DNA of 6,319 nt from Alcaligenaceae bacterium. Lineage in GTDB: Bacteria; Pseudomonadota; Gammaproteobacteria; Burkholderiales; Burkholderiaceae. A model generated the notes under the pieces. It was not told the DNA's origin. It did not search any database and saw only the letters and a list, made by a program, of their open reading frames with translations. Shown here piece by piece: positions 1 through 6,319 of this stretch; the stretch's first letter is position 1; each line of letters starts with the position of its first letter. The position numbers and the translations under genes were made by a program. Location: assembly GCA_947445495.1 (NCBI GenBank), contig CANFEI010000081.1, positions 1 through 6,319 on the forward strand, in the 5' to 3' direction.

Positions 1-18
1 ACCGCTGTCCAGGAGGGA

Positions 19-1248
19 TCAAATGCGGCGAACCGCCATTGAGCCGTTCGTGCCACCGAAACCGAAGGAATTCGACAACGCAACGTCGATTTTGAGCTCA
101 CGCGCCACGTTGGCGCAGTAGTCTAGATCGCACTCGGGATCTTGATTAAAGATATTGATCGTCGGCGGTGAAATCTGATGGTGAACGGCCAAGGTCGCAA
201 AAACCGCCTCAATACCACCCGCAGCACCCAACAAGTGACCTGTCATGGACTTCGTGGAGTTGATGACGAGTTTTTTTGCATGGTCACCAAACGCTAGCTT
301 GAGCGCTTCAGTTTCGTTTTTGTCACCCAGGGGGGTCGATGTGCCGTGTGCATTCACATACTGCACCTGATCAGCATTGATACCGCCATTGCGCAACGCG
401 TTGGCGATGCCACGACGTGGGCCATCGCGATCAGGAGCCGTAATGTGATGCGCATCGGAGCTCATGCCAAAGCCGGCGAACTCACCATAAATGCGTGCAC
501 CACGTTTTTTTGCATGTTCGTACTCTTCAAGAATCAGTACGCCTGCGCCTTCGCCCAACACAAAACCATCGCGATCGCGATCCCAAGGGCGCGAGGCGGT
601 TGCTGGGTCATCGTTACGCTGCGACAAGGCTCGCATCGCCGCAAACCCACCGATACCCAGAGGCGACACTGTCGATTCTGCGCCACCCGCCATCATCACA
701 TCGGCGTCGCCGTACTCGATCATCCGTGCCGCATCACCAATGGAGTGCAAGCCTGTCGTGCATGCCGACACGACCGCATACGAGGGGCCTTTAAAGCCCA
801 ACATGATCGATATCTGCCCCGAGATCAAGTTGATCAAGGACGCTGGAACGAAAAAAGGAGAGATGCGACGTGGACCGCGCTCGAGGTACTCAGTTTGGGT
901 CTCTTCAATACGCTGAAGACCACCAATACCAGAACCCACAATCACGCCCACACGCTCCGCATTCGCTTCAGTGATCTCTAGTCCCGAGTCTTTCCAGGCC
1001 TGCATCCCCGCAGCGATCCCGTAATGGATAAAGGTATCCATTGTTCGGGCCTCTTTGGCTGGCAGGATTTGAGTGACATCAAACCCCTTTACTTCGCCAG
1101 CGATATGCGCGTTAAAAGCGCTCGGATCAAAGCGCGTGATTCGTCCGATGCCGGACCGACCGTTAACGATATTGTCCCAAGCCGTTGGAATATCGTTGCC
1201 GACGGGGCTAACGATGCCTAGACCTGTAATGACGACGCGTCGCTTCAC
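19..1248 (-). CDS. fabF: 3-oxoacyl-ACP synthase II (FabF)
   Basis: A 409-residue condensing enzyme that elongates acyl-ACP with malonyl-ACP, classically including the temperature-sensitive palmitoleate to vaccenate step. The KAS I/II triad is complete: Cys163 in VSACTTG, His301 in NAHGTSTP and His338 in STKSMTGHLLGAAG, with Lys333 also conserved. The glycine-rich NSFGFGGTN loop (393-401) is present. FabF is favoured over FabB by sequence style and by position directly after acpP. The start is GTG (KRRVVITGLG follows), six bases after a strong GAGGAG site. An alternative GTG 13 codons upstream would add residues unlike the family and would begin inside the inverted repeat after acpP. The TGA stop lies 18 bases from the window edge, so no terminator can be assessed. 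Confidence 0.97.
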   Translation of the reverse strand: MKRRVVITGLGIVSPVGNDIPTAWDNIVNGRSGIGRITRFDPSAFNAHIAGEVKGFDVTQILPAKEARTMDTFIHYGIAAGMQAWKDSGLEITEANAERVGVIVGSGIGGLQRIEETQTEYLERGPRRISPFFVPASLINLISGQISIMLGFKGPSYAVVSACTTGLHSIGDAARMIEYGDADVMMAGGAESTVSPLGIGGFAAMRALSQRNDDPATASRPWDRDRDGFVLGEGAGVLILEEYEHAKKRGARIYGEFAGFGMSSDAHHITAPDRDGPRRGIANALRNGGINADQVQYVNAHGTSTPLGDKNETEALKLAFGDHAKKLVINSTKSMTGHLLGAAGGIEAVFATLAVHHQISPPTINIFNQDPECDLDYCANVARELKIDVALSNSFGFGGTNGSMAVRRI

Positions 1249-1254
1249 GCACCA

Positions 1255-1260
1255 CTCCTC
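1255..1260 (-). promoter_or_regulatory. Ribosome-binding site of fabF
   Basis: GAGGAG lies six bases before the GTG at 1246-1248. It decides the start of fabF, because the upstream in-frame GTG (1285-1287) sits within an inverted repeat and has no comparable site. Confidence 0.85.
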
Positions 1261-1280
1261 AAATTGATAATGGCGGCCAG

Positions 1281-1312
1281 TGCACACACACAGGCAAAGG
1301 TCCGTGTGTGCA
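1281..1312 (-). promoter_or_regulatory. Perfect 9-bp inverted repeat in the acpP-fabF spacer
   Basis: TGCACACAC and GTGTGTGCA (plus-strand arms at 1281-1289 and 1304-1312) are exact reverse complements separated by 14 bases, so the mRNA can form a hairpin 11 bases after the acpP stop. No U-run follows on the minus strand, so it is not a standard intrinsic terminator. It could be an RNA-stabilising or processing element, or a partial attenuator that keeps acpP message more abundant than fabF. The structure is seen in the sequence; the role is inferred. Confidence 0.6.
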
Positions 1313-1323
1313 TTTCATAAAAA

Positions 1324-1560
1324 TTACTTAGAATTCGAAGTGATGTAGTCCACAGCCTGTTGAACAGTCGTGATCTTTTCAGCTTCTTCATCTGGAATCT
1401 CTGTCTCGAACTCGTCCTCGAGCGCCATCACCAACTCAACCATGTCGAGCGAATCGGCACCGAGATCGTCCAAAAAAGACGATGCGTTCTTGATCTCGGC
1501 TTCGTTTACGCCAAGTTGTTCAGCGACAATCTTTTTGACGCGCTGTTCGATGCTTTCCAT
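1324..1560 (-). CDS. acpP: Acyl carrier protein
   Basis: A 78-residue, very acidic protein that carries growing acyl chains as thioesters on a phosphopantetheine arm and hands them to FabH, FabD, FabG, FabF and PlsX, all encoded here. The attachment site is Ser37 in [11 protein letters not shown], and the following recognition helix ([19 protein letters not shown]) is the conserved acidic docking surface. The size is that of the standard fatty-acid ACP rather than a polyketide or specialised carrier. The frame extends four codons to a TTG that is part of the TTGGAG ribosome-binding site, so the ATG six bases downstream of GGAG is chosen. A consensus -10 box lies 31-36 bases upstream, and an inverted repeat follows the stop; both would allow acpP to be expressed more strongly than its neighbours. 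Confidence 0.98.
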   Translation of the reverse strand: MESIEQRVKKIVAEQLGVNEAEIKNASSFLDDLGADSLDMVELVMALEDEFETEIPDEEAEKITTVQQAVDYITSNSK

Positions 1561-1566
1561 GCAGAT

Positions 1567-1570
1567 CTCC
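1567..1570 (-). promoter_or_regulatory. Ribosome-binding site of acpP
   Basis: GGAG lies six bases before the ATG at 1558-1560. The TTG that could extend the frame overlaps this site, which rules it out as the start. Confidence 0.85.
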
Positions 1571-1590
1571 AAAGGGGAAAAGTCCGGCGA

Positions 1591-1596
1591 ATTATA
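1591..1596 (-). promoter_or_regulatory. Candidate -10 box of an internal acpP promoter
   Basis: A perfect TATAAT hexamer on the minus strand lies in the 60-base fabG-acpP spacer. Transcription would begin near 1584, leaving a leader of about 24 bases that still holds the acpP ribosome-binding site. No good -35 box is seen at 16-18 bases (the region is TAGG followed by eight T) and there is no TGn extension, so the call rests on the -10 and its position. Internal promoters ahead of acpP are known in Escherichia coli. Confidence 0.4.
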
Positions 1597-1620
1597 GCTA
1601 ACCGGGAGAAAAAAAACCTA

Positions 1621-2355
1621 TTACATGTACATGCCGCCATTCACGTGCAGCGTCGTACCTGTGATGTAACTCGCATTAGGCGAGGCTAAGAATGCGACAG
1701 CATGTGCAATATCGGCCGCAGACCCAAGCCGGCCGAGGGGGATTTGCCCCAAGAGTGCCGCAGTTTGCGTGTCATCTAACGCGCTTGTCATGTCAGTTTC
1801 GATAAAACCAGGCGCCACACAATTCACTGTCACGCCTCGGCTGCCGAGTTCGCGTGCCAGTGCGCGGCTCAAGCCAGCGACACCCGCCTTAGCGGCGGCA
1901 TAGTTTGCCTGTCCGGGATTACCACTAGAACCCACCACCGAAGTGATGTTGATGATGCGCCCCCAGCGGGCCTTCATCATGCCCCGCATCACGGCGCGCG
2001 ATAGGCGAAAAACAGCGCTGAGGTTAGTCTGCAACACAGCATCCCAATCCTCATCCTTCATGCGCATCGCGAGGTTATCGCGCGTAATTCCAGCGTTATT
2101 GACCAGAATATGCAGGCCGCCTGACTGTTTGGTCAAGGTATCAACCAAGACATCGCACGCAGGAACATCAGTGACGTTCAACACGACACCGCGACCACCA
2201 TGAGGCGCAAGCATCTCTGTCACAGCCAGCGCACCTGCTTCAGTGGTCGCTGTCCCCACGACCGTTGCGCCACGCGCCGCTAATTCAAGAGCAATCGCCT
2301 TGCCAATCCCGCGCGAGGCACCCGTGACGAGTGCAACCTTATCTTTAAGATCCAT
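1621..2355 (-). CDS. fabG: 3-oxoacyl-ACP reductase (FabG)
   Basis: A 244-residue short-chain dehydrogenase/reductase that reduces 3-ketoacyl-ACP to 3-hydroxyacyl-ACP, normally with NADPH and as a tetramer. Features in order: the Rossmann motif TGASRGIG (11-18), NNAG (86-89), and the catalytic set Asn111, Ser139, Tyr152 and Lys156 in the YAAAK motif. The APGFIETDM segment (181-189) and the C-terminal GTTLHVNGGMYM are typical of genuine FabG rather than a generic SDR. The frame extends four codons further to a TTG, but that TTG overlaps the ribosome-binding site (TTGGAG), so the ATG six bases downstream of GGAG is the start. The gene follows fabD by only 14 bases, suggesting coupled translation, and precedes acpP by 60 bases. 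Confidence 0.97.
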   Translation of the reverse strand: MDLKDKVALVTGASRGIGKAIALELAARGATVVGTATTEAGALAVTEMLAPHGGRGVVLNVTDVPACDVLVDTLTKQSGGLHILVNNAGITRDNLAMRMKDEDWDAVLQTNLSAVFRLSRAVMRGMMKARWGRIINITSVVGSSGNPGQANYAAAKAGVAGLSRALARELGSRGVTVNCVAPGFIETDMTSALDDTQTAALLGQIPLGRLGSAADIAHAVAFLASPNASYITGTTLHVNGGMYM

Positions 2356-2361
2356 GGTGTG

Positions 2362-2365
2362 CTCC
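2362..2365 (-). promoter_or_regulatory. Ribosome-binding site of fabG
   Basis: GGAG lies six bases before the ATG at 2353-2355 and begins within a few bases of the fabD stop codon. It sets the fabG start and suggests that ribosomes finishing fabD re-initiate here. Confidence 0.82.
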
Positions 2366-2369
2366 AACG

Positions 2370-3308
2370 TTAACCGGCCGAGGCCAACGCATCAAGCGCA
2401 GCCTGCATGGACTCAGGGTCTGTCACCGACAACGCGACAATATTGGGATCGATGCGCTTGACCATCCCTGTCAATACTTTGCCTGGGCCACACTCAACGA
2501 TATGGGTAATACCCTGCGCTTGCATGGTCTGCACGATCTCGACCCAACGCACCGCATGCCAAGCCTGCCGAACTAACGCATCACGAATCGCAGCAGGGTC
2601 TTGCTCAATTTTTACGTCTACATTGTTGATCACCGGCACCGAAGGCGTCGCCACAGCGATCTTGGCCAAGGCGCCTTGTAAAACATCGGCTGCGGGCTTG
2701 AGCAAACTCGAATGAAACGGCGCAGAGACCGGCAAGATCATGGCGCGCTTCGCACCAGCCGCTTTCGCAGCCTCGATCGCGCGCTGAACGGCCGTCGCAT
2801 GTCCTGCGATCACGACTTGCGAGGGCGCATTGAAATTGACAGCCTCGACGATCTCACCTTGAGAGGCCGCTGCACATGCAGCACGTACCCCCTCAGCATC
2901 CAAACCGAGCACGGCCGCCATGGCTCCCGTACCAACTGGTACGGCAGCTTGCATCGCGTTCGCGCGAATGCGCACAATACGTACAGCGTCGACAAGCGAC
3001 AAGGAGCCGGCAGCCGTCAGTGCTGCGTACTCTCCCAAGCTGTGGCCAGCCATCAAGGCGGCCTGTGGGCCACCCGCGGCACGCCAAGCCTCATACATCG
3101 ACACACCTGCTGTCAACATCGCAGGCTGGGTGTTAGTGGTCAGACTCAGTTGTTCGGCCGGACCTTGCGCCATCAAAGCGCCAAGATCTTCGCCCAATGC
3201 AGTGCTAGCCTGCTGGATGACTTCCATCGCCGCGGGATGTCCGGACCATGCATCCATCATGCCAACTGTTTGCGAACCTTGCCCAGGAAAAACGAATGCG
3301 AATTTCAT
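2370..3308 (-). CDS. fabD: Malonyl-CoA:ACP transacylase (FabD)
   Basis: A 312-residue enzyme that transfers malonyl from coenzyme A to the phosphopantetheine arm of ACP, supplying the extender unit for FabH and FabF. Visible motifs: FPGQGSQ (7-13, with Gln10 in the oxyanion hole), the nucleophile Ser90 in GHSLGEY, Arg115 in RIRANAM (the residue that binds the malonyl carboxylate), the catalytic His199 in APFHS and Gln248 in VRQAW. Length matches the family. The ATG is fixed because an in-frame TAA lies three codons upstream and GQGSQ begins at residue 9. Unusually for this cluster it has no Shine-Dalgarno sequence; the 51-base leader is AT-rich near the start. Its TAA stop is 14 bases from the fabG ATG. 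Confidence 0.97.
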   Translation of the reverse strand: MKFAFVFPGQGSQTVGMMDAWSGHPAAMEVIQQASTALGEDLGALMAQGPAEQLSLTTNTQPAMLTAGVSMYEAWRAAGGPQAALMAGHSLGEYAALTAAGSLSLVDAVRIVRIRANAMQAAVPVGTGAMAAVLGLDAEGVRAACAAASQGEIVEAVNFNAPSQVVIAGHATAVQRAIEAAKAAGAKRAMILPVSAPFHSSLLKPAADVLQGALAKIAVATPSVPVINNVDVKIEQDPAAIRDALVRQAWHAVRWVEIVQTMQAQGITHIVECGPGKVLTGMVKRIDPNIVALSVTDPESMQAALDALASAG

Positions 3309-3359
3309 GATGTTTTATGAAGGTAAAAAATCTGTTTATCGATAATGGCACTACACACG

Positions 3360-4346
3360 TTACAGCCGCAGCAGCACCGAACCCCAGGTAAAGCCGCCAC
3401 CCACACCTTGCAGCAAGGCCAAGTGGCCTGGCTTGATGCGCCCATCACGCCTGGCGACATCTAGCGCAAGAGGAATGCTTGCGGCAGAGGTATTGGCGTG
3501 CTGATCGACAGTCACTACGACTTTTTCATTTGGTATGTCTAGTTTACGCGCGAGAAACGTCAGAATACGTAAATTCGCTTGATGCGGAATTAGCCAGTCG
3601 ATATCCGACAACTGCAAGCCCGCTTTCTGAACAACGCTGCGCGCTGAACGATCAAGCACCGTGACCGCCTGCTTGAACACCGCTTGACCATCCATACGCA
3701 AAAACGGGTCCCCCGTCACTTGACCGAAGGCAACGTTGCCCGCAGCGCAAAGGATATTCATCTGACTGCCATCTGCATGCAGTTCGGCTTCAATAATGCC
3801 AGGCGCCTGATCGGCCTTGAGCACAACAGCCCCCGCGCCATCACCAAACAACACACAGGTTGAGCGATCATTCCAGTCAAGAATGCTCGAGAAAACTTCG
3901 GCACCAATCACGAGCGCACACCTCGCACGCCCAGCCCGAATAAAACTGTCTGCGGTTGTCAGTGCGTACACAAAGCCGCTACACACCGCTTGAACATCAA
4001 AGGCTGCTGCACCTTTATTTCCGAGATTGGCTTGCACGAGGCACGCCGTACTTGGAAACACAAAATCTGGGGTCGAGGTGGCCACAATTATTAAATCAAG
4101 TTCGCTTGCTTGAACACCGGCATCAGCCAACGCATGACGTGCTGCCTCGGTTGCCAATACACTGGTCGTCATTCCTTTGTCGGCAAGATAACGCTGCCGA
4201 ATACCGGTGCGCTCAATGATCCACTCATCAGAGGTTTCAATCTGACGCGTGGCGAGGTCAGCCGCAAGCGCTTCATTACTGACCAACCTAGGCGGCAAGA
4301 AACCACCAGAACCGATCAGGCGCGCGTAAGGCAAAGCGTGCTTCAT
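3360..4346 (-). CDS. fabH: 3-oxoacyl-ACP synthase III (FabH)
   Basis: A 328-residue cytoplasmic condensing enzyme that begins fatty-acid chains by joining acetyl-CoA (or another short acyl-CoA) to malonyl-ACP, giving acetoacetyl-ACP. The KAS III triad is complete: Cys122 in AVCSGF, His255 in IPHQAN and Asn285 in HANTSA. The N-terminal [12 protein letters not shown] segment (41-52) and the C-terminal [10 protein letters not shown] loop (314-323) are also typical. The Cys-His-Asn triad separates it from FabF, which uses Cys-His-His. The ATG overlaps the plsX stop, and its strong GGAGG site (4353-4357, six bases upstream) lies inside plsX. A 51-base spacer without an obvious terminator hairpin precedes fabD. 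Substrate chain-length preference cannot be read from the sequence. Confidence 0.97.
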   Translation of the reverse strand: MKHALPYARLIGSGGFLPPRLVSNEALAADLATRQIETSDEWIIERTGIRQRYLADKGMTTSVLATEAARHALADAGVQASELDLIIVATSTPDFVFPSTACLVQANLGNKGAAAFDVQAVCSGFVYALTTADSFIRAGRARCALVIGAEVFSSILDWNDRSTCVLFGDGAGAVVLKADQAPGIIEAELHADGSQMNILCAAGNVAFGQVTGDPFLRMDGQAVFKQAVTVLDRSARSVVQKAGLQLSDIDWLIPHQANLRILTFLARKLDIPNEKVVVTVDQHANTSAASIPLALDVARRDGRIKPGHLALLQGVGGGFTWGSVLLRL

Positions 4347-5413
4347 GCAGAGCCTCCGGAAGATTTCAGGCCGTTATCTACCTGATTCTTGGTTAATTGA
4401 TTAATCGCTTCAGTCGTGCGTGCGAGCAGACCACTCGCCACAGCCTGTCTCGCGCGCTCTAGGGCAAAGCCAAAGGCGACGTGGTCAGCAGCGCCGTGGC
4501 TCTTAATTACCACACCGCGCAAACCAAGCAAGGTCGCGCCATTGTATTGTCGATTATCCACACGCTTACGAAAACGGTTGAGCACAGGCATCGCGATCAG
4601 GCCAGTGAGTTTCGTCAACCAAGAACGATTGAACTCTTCACGCACGATGACGGACATCATACGCGCCAGTCCTTCGGAGGCCTTGAGTGTGACATTGCCC
4701 ACAAAGCCATCACACACGACGACGTCCACCGTACCTTTATAAATATCGTCACCTTCGACATTTCCGTAGAAATTCAAGGTGCTTTGGCGCAATAAATCGG
4801 CCGCCTGCTTGACGACTTCGTTACCCTTAATCAGCTCTTCGCCAATATTAAGCAACCCAACCGAAGGCGTGCGTCCGTCGATACCCAATTGCGCCAACGC
4901 GGCTCCCATTAGGGCAAACTGTAATAAGTGTTCGGCCGTGCAGTCAACGTTGGCACCAAGATCCAACATAGTCGTTGCCCCGCCCTGCTGGTTAGGCAAG
5001 GCCGTTGCAATGGCAGGCCGATCAATGCCATCAAGTGTTTTGAGTACATAGCGCGAGATCGCCATCCACGCACCCGTATTGCCCGCAGAGACGCACGCAT
5101 CGGCCAGACCATCTTTAACGGTTTGGGCCGCGACGCGCATTGAAGAGTCTTTTTTACGACGCAGAGCGACTTCAACTGAGTCGCCCATCGTCACTACTTC
5201 AGAGGCGGCGATGATGGGGAACCTTGCCGCAGCAAGGTTGGGAAAATCTTTTTTTGCAGCGTCCACAGCCTGTGCGAGTTCGTGGGGCAAACCCACGAGC
5301 AGCAACTGTGTGTCGGGAAAGCGTTGCGCAAAAGCGAACGCGGCAGGCACTGTGACGGGGATACCCGCGTCACCGCCCATGCAATCGATCGCGATGCGAA
5401 TGACGGAAGCCAC
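4343..5413 (-). CDS. plsX: Phosphate acyltransferase PlsX (acyl-ACP:phosphate)
   Basis: A 356-residue enzyme that converts acyl-ACP and inorganic phosphate to acyl-phosphate, the acyl donor for PlsY in the first step of phosphatidic acid synthesis. PlsX enzymes are peripheral membrane or soluble proteins. Family motifs in order: DCMGGD (10-15), VSAGNTGA (108-115), LDLGANVD (150-157), GLLNIGEE (186-193), [11 protein letters not shown] (234-244) and [16 protein letters not shown] (292-307). Length is normal. The start is GTG: an in-frame TGA lies two codons upstream, and the DCMGGD motif begins only nine residues in, so no better start exists. No clear Shine-Dalgarno sequence precedes it. The TGA stop overlaps the fabH ATG by four bases (ATGA), so translational coupling is likely. 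The leader contains a 13-base copy of part of rpmF. Confidence 0.97.
   Translation of the reverse strand: MASVIRIAIDCMGGDAGIPVTVPAAFAFAQRFPDTQLLLVGLPHELAQAVDAAKKDFPNLAAARFPIIAASEVVTMGDSVEVALRRKKDSSMRVAAQTVKDGLADACVSAGNTGAWMAISRYVLKTLDGIDRPAIATALPNQQGGATTMLDLGANVDCTAEHLLQFALMGAALAQLGIDGRTPSVGLLNIGEELIKGNEVVKQAADLLRQSTLNFYGNVEGDDIYKGTVDVVVCDGFVGNVTLKASEGLARMMSVIVREEFNRSWLTKLTGLIAMPVLNRFRKRVDNRQYNGATLLGLRGVVIKSHGAADHVAFGFALERARQAVASGLLARTTEAINQLTKNQVDNGLKSSGGSA
4353..4357 (-). promoter_or_regulatory. Ribosome-binding site of fabH inside plsX
   Basis: GGAGG lies six bases before the fabH ATG and is embedded in the last codons of plsX. Together with the ATGA stop/start overlap it supports translational coupling of the two genes. 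Confidence 0.85.
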
Positions 5414-5461
5414 TTGTCAGTGCGACGCCGCGCTTGGACGAGATAAGCCCGTCAACCGCGA

Positions 5462-5644
5462 TTATTCGTCAGTCTTGGTCTTGAGAACTTTGCGACCACG
5501 ATAGAAGCCTGTTGGGCTGATGTGGTGACGCAGATGTTGCTCACCCGTGGTGGGCTCTACAGCCGTTGACGGGTTAACGATAAAGTCGTGCGAACGATGC
5601 ATACCGCGCTTGGACGGGGATTTTTTGTTTTGCTGGACAGCCAT
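5462..5644 (-). CDS. rpmF: 50S ribosomal protein L32
   Basis: A 60-residue, strongly basic protein that is ribosomal protein bL32 of the large subunit. The N-terminus [20 protein letters not shown] and the later [17 protein letters not shown] segment are diagnostic. It is the cysteine-free form: the zinc-binding CxxC pairs seen in some L32 proteins are absent, as is usual in Proteobacteria. The ATG start has a good ribosome-binding site, AGGAG at 5650-5654, five bases upstream. The stop is TAA. It lies between yceD and plsX in the standard order, which ties ribosome production to lipid synthesis. A possible promoter of its own lies in the spacer after yceD. The identification is essentially certain. 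Confidence 0.98.
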   Translation of the reverse strand: MAVQQNKKSPSKRGMHRSHDFIVNPSTAVEPTTGEQHLRHHISPTGFYRGRKVLKTKTDE

Positions 5645-5649
5645 GACAA

Positions 5650-5654
5650 CTCCT
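5650..5654 (-). promoter_or_regulatory. Ribosome-binding site of rpmF
   Basis: AGGAG lies five bases before the rpmF ATG, as expected for a highly expressed ribosomal protein gene. Confidence 0.85.
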
Positions 5655-5666
5655 GTGGATTGACGA

Positions 5667-5693
5667 ATTGTACGCCAACCATCTTAATAACAA
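5667..5693 (-). promoter_or_regulatory. Weak candidate promoter for rpmF
   Basis: In the 49-base yceD-rpmF spacer, TACAAT (5667-5672) matches five of six bases of a sigma-70 -10 box, and TTGTTA (5688-5693) matches four of six of a -35 box at a short 15-base spacing. A transcript would start near 5660, leaving about 16 bases before the ATG with the ribosome-binding site intact. The short spacing makes this tentative. Confidence 0.25.
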
Positions 5694-6284
5694 CTACTTA
5701 CCTTTTTTGAGCTGACCCAGCACCGCAAAGGGCGAAGGGGGCTCTTGCCTACTGGCGACTTCATCTGCTTGCGCATCTAATTCCGCTGATTCCGGACACT
5801 GAGTGTGGCGCGGCACGTAGGGCACGTCTAAAATCAGTTCATCTTCTACCAATTCACACAAGTCAAACTTGGGCGAACCAACAATTTGCTCTGGGGCATC
5901 GAGATCATCTTCATCGGGCTCATCGTCCGAGAGATCTGACTCGCGCCGCACCAATTCAAACACTGTTGTGCGATCTATTGGAAGAATCAGCGGTCCTAAA
6001 CAACGCTGACACTCTAATACTAAATTTGCCTGAACCTGCACGACTAACTGCGATGTGTCGTCTTTGGTGACCCGACCCTGGATGGCATAACGCACCACTC
6101 CGGGCAAGGCAGGTGCCACAGAAAGCTCAGCGGCTTCGCCTATCGGCTGCTCTGCTAAGCCTTCGAGCAAGCGCTGTAAGTGATGCACGCTAAACGCACC
6201 GCCTACGACCTGCCCACGGCGTGCAAAATCAAACGCATCCACAACCGGTGGCACGGACAGCCGGAACACCGAATCAACAGACAT
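5694..6284 (-). CDS. yceD: YceD/DUF177 family protein, upstream partner of L32
   Basis: A 196-residue soluble protein of the YceD/DUF177 family, which is nearly always encoded just before rpmF. The family is linked to ribosome assembly or 23S rRNA accumulation, but its biochemical role is not firmly settled. The signatures are visible: a CxxC pair at Cys92 and Cys95, then an acidic stretch around residues 116-130, then the conserved FDLCELVEDELILDVPYVPRH segment (140-160) followed by Cys163. No signal peptide or membrane segment is seen. The reading frame is open upstream to a TTG nine codons earlier, which would add a Cys/Leu-rich tail unlike the family. I chose the ATG, which has a weak GGGG ribosome-binding site (6290-6293) five bases upstream. 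A 49-base spacer separates it from rpmF. The family call is secure and the exact start less so. Confidence 0.93.
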   Translation of the reverse strand: MSVDSVFRLSVPPVVDAFDFARRGQVVGGAFSVHHLQRLLEGLAEQPIGEAAELSVAPALPGVVRYAIQGRVTKDDTSQLVVQVQANLVLECQRCLGPLILPIDRTTVFELVRRESDLSDDEPDEDDLDAPEQIVGSPKFDLCELVEDELILDVPYVPRHTQCPESAELDAQADEVASRQEPPSPFAVLGQLKKGK

Positions 6285-6319
6285 GCAAGCCCCGCAGCAA
6301 AAAAGCAGCAAAGCAGGAG

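Noticed and set aside
1..18. Terminator or next gene after fabF
   Set aside because: Only 18 bases remain; no hairpin, U-run or coding signal can be judged from them.
346..981. Long open frames on the plus strand opposite fabF
   Set aside because: They lie antisense to fabF, whose catalytic motifs are intact. The translations show no domain logic, and they share no ribosome-binding site or operon context.
1587..1608. CCGG...CCGG possible hairpin flanking the TATAAT before acpP
   Set aside because: Only four base pairs around a long loop, with no further pairing on either side.
1624..1633. Perfect 10-base palindrome CATGTACATG followed on the minus strand by T8, looking like a terminator after fabG
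   Set aside because: A palindrome with no loop cannot form a normal terminator stem, it is AT-rich, and it encodes the last residues of FabG (MYM).
2712..3345. Plus-strand open frames opposite fabD, one of about 200 residues
   Set aside because: They mirror a GC-rich conserved gene on the other strand; composition is Arg/Ser/His-rich shadow sequence with no recognisable family.
5427..5455. TTGACG at 5450-5455 (minus strand) as a -35 box of a plsX promoter
   Set aside because: At the right spacing the -10 position reads CGCGGC, which does not resemble TATAAT.
6285..6311. N-terminal extension of YceD from a TTG start
   Set aside because: It adds nine Leu/Cys/Phe-rich residues not expected in the family, while the ATG at 6282-6284 has a weak ribosome-binding site at normal distance.

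Overview
This window is a complete, uninterrupted fatty-acid and phospholipid biosynthesis cluster. All eight genes lie on the minus strand, so transcription runs from high to low coordinates: yceD (DUF177), rpmF, plsX, fabH, fabD, fabG, acpP, fabF. Every gene is full length, with its family's catalytic or signature residues in place. I see no mobile element, CRISPR array, tRNA/rRNA gene, broken gene or sign of recent transfer. No stretch over 300 bases lacks a gene; the longest spacer is about 75 bases.

The gene order is the classic one of Beta- and Gammaproteobacteria. The protein sequences, especially the 78-residue acyl carrier protein, the cysteine-free L32 and the FabF N-terminus, look most like Burkholderiales, perhaps Alcaligenaceae-related. 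This is judged by eye from remembered family sequences, so the order is fairly safe and the family is not. Base composition looks moderately GC-rich and even throughout.

Layout in transcription order. YceD (5694-6284) and ribosomal protein L32 (5462-5644) link the cluster to ribosome synthesis. PlsX (4343-5413) makes acyl-phosphate from acyl-ACP for phospholipid synthesis, and its stop overlaps the FabH start by 4 bases. FabH (3360-4346) starts chains from acetyl-CoA and malonyl-ACP. FabD (2370-3308) makes malonyl-ACP. FabG (1621-2355) reduces 3-ketoacyl-ACP. AcpP (1324-1560) carries every intermediate. FabF (19-1248) elongates chains. The dehydratase and enoyl reductase needed to complete the cycle are not here. 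The last 18 bases past fabF and the 35 bases before yceD are too short to show the operon terminator or main promoter.

Three genes (fabF, acpP, fabG) have in-frame TTG or GTG codons upstream that would lengthen them. Shine-Dalgarno position and family length place the true starts downstream, and the coordinates given here use those starts.

The second-look items are regulatory rather than a new system: a perfect 9-bp inverted repeat between acpP and fabF, a consensus TATAAT just upstream of acpP, the absence of a Shine-Dalgarno sequence at fabD and plsX while most neighbours have good ones, and a 13-base piece of rpmF repeated in the plsX leader. I found no convincing evidence of a previously undescribed system.
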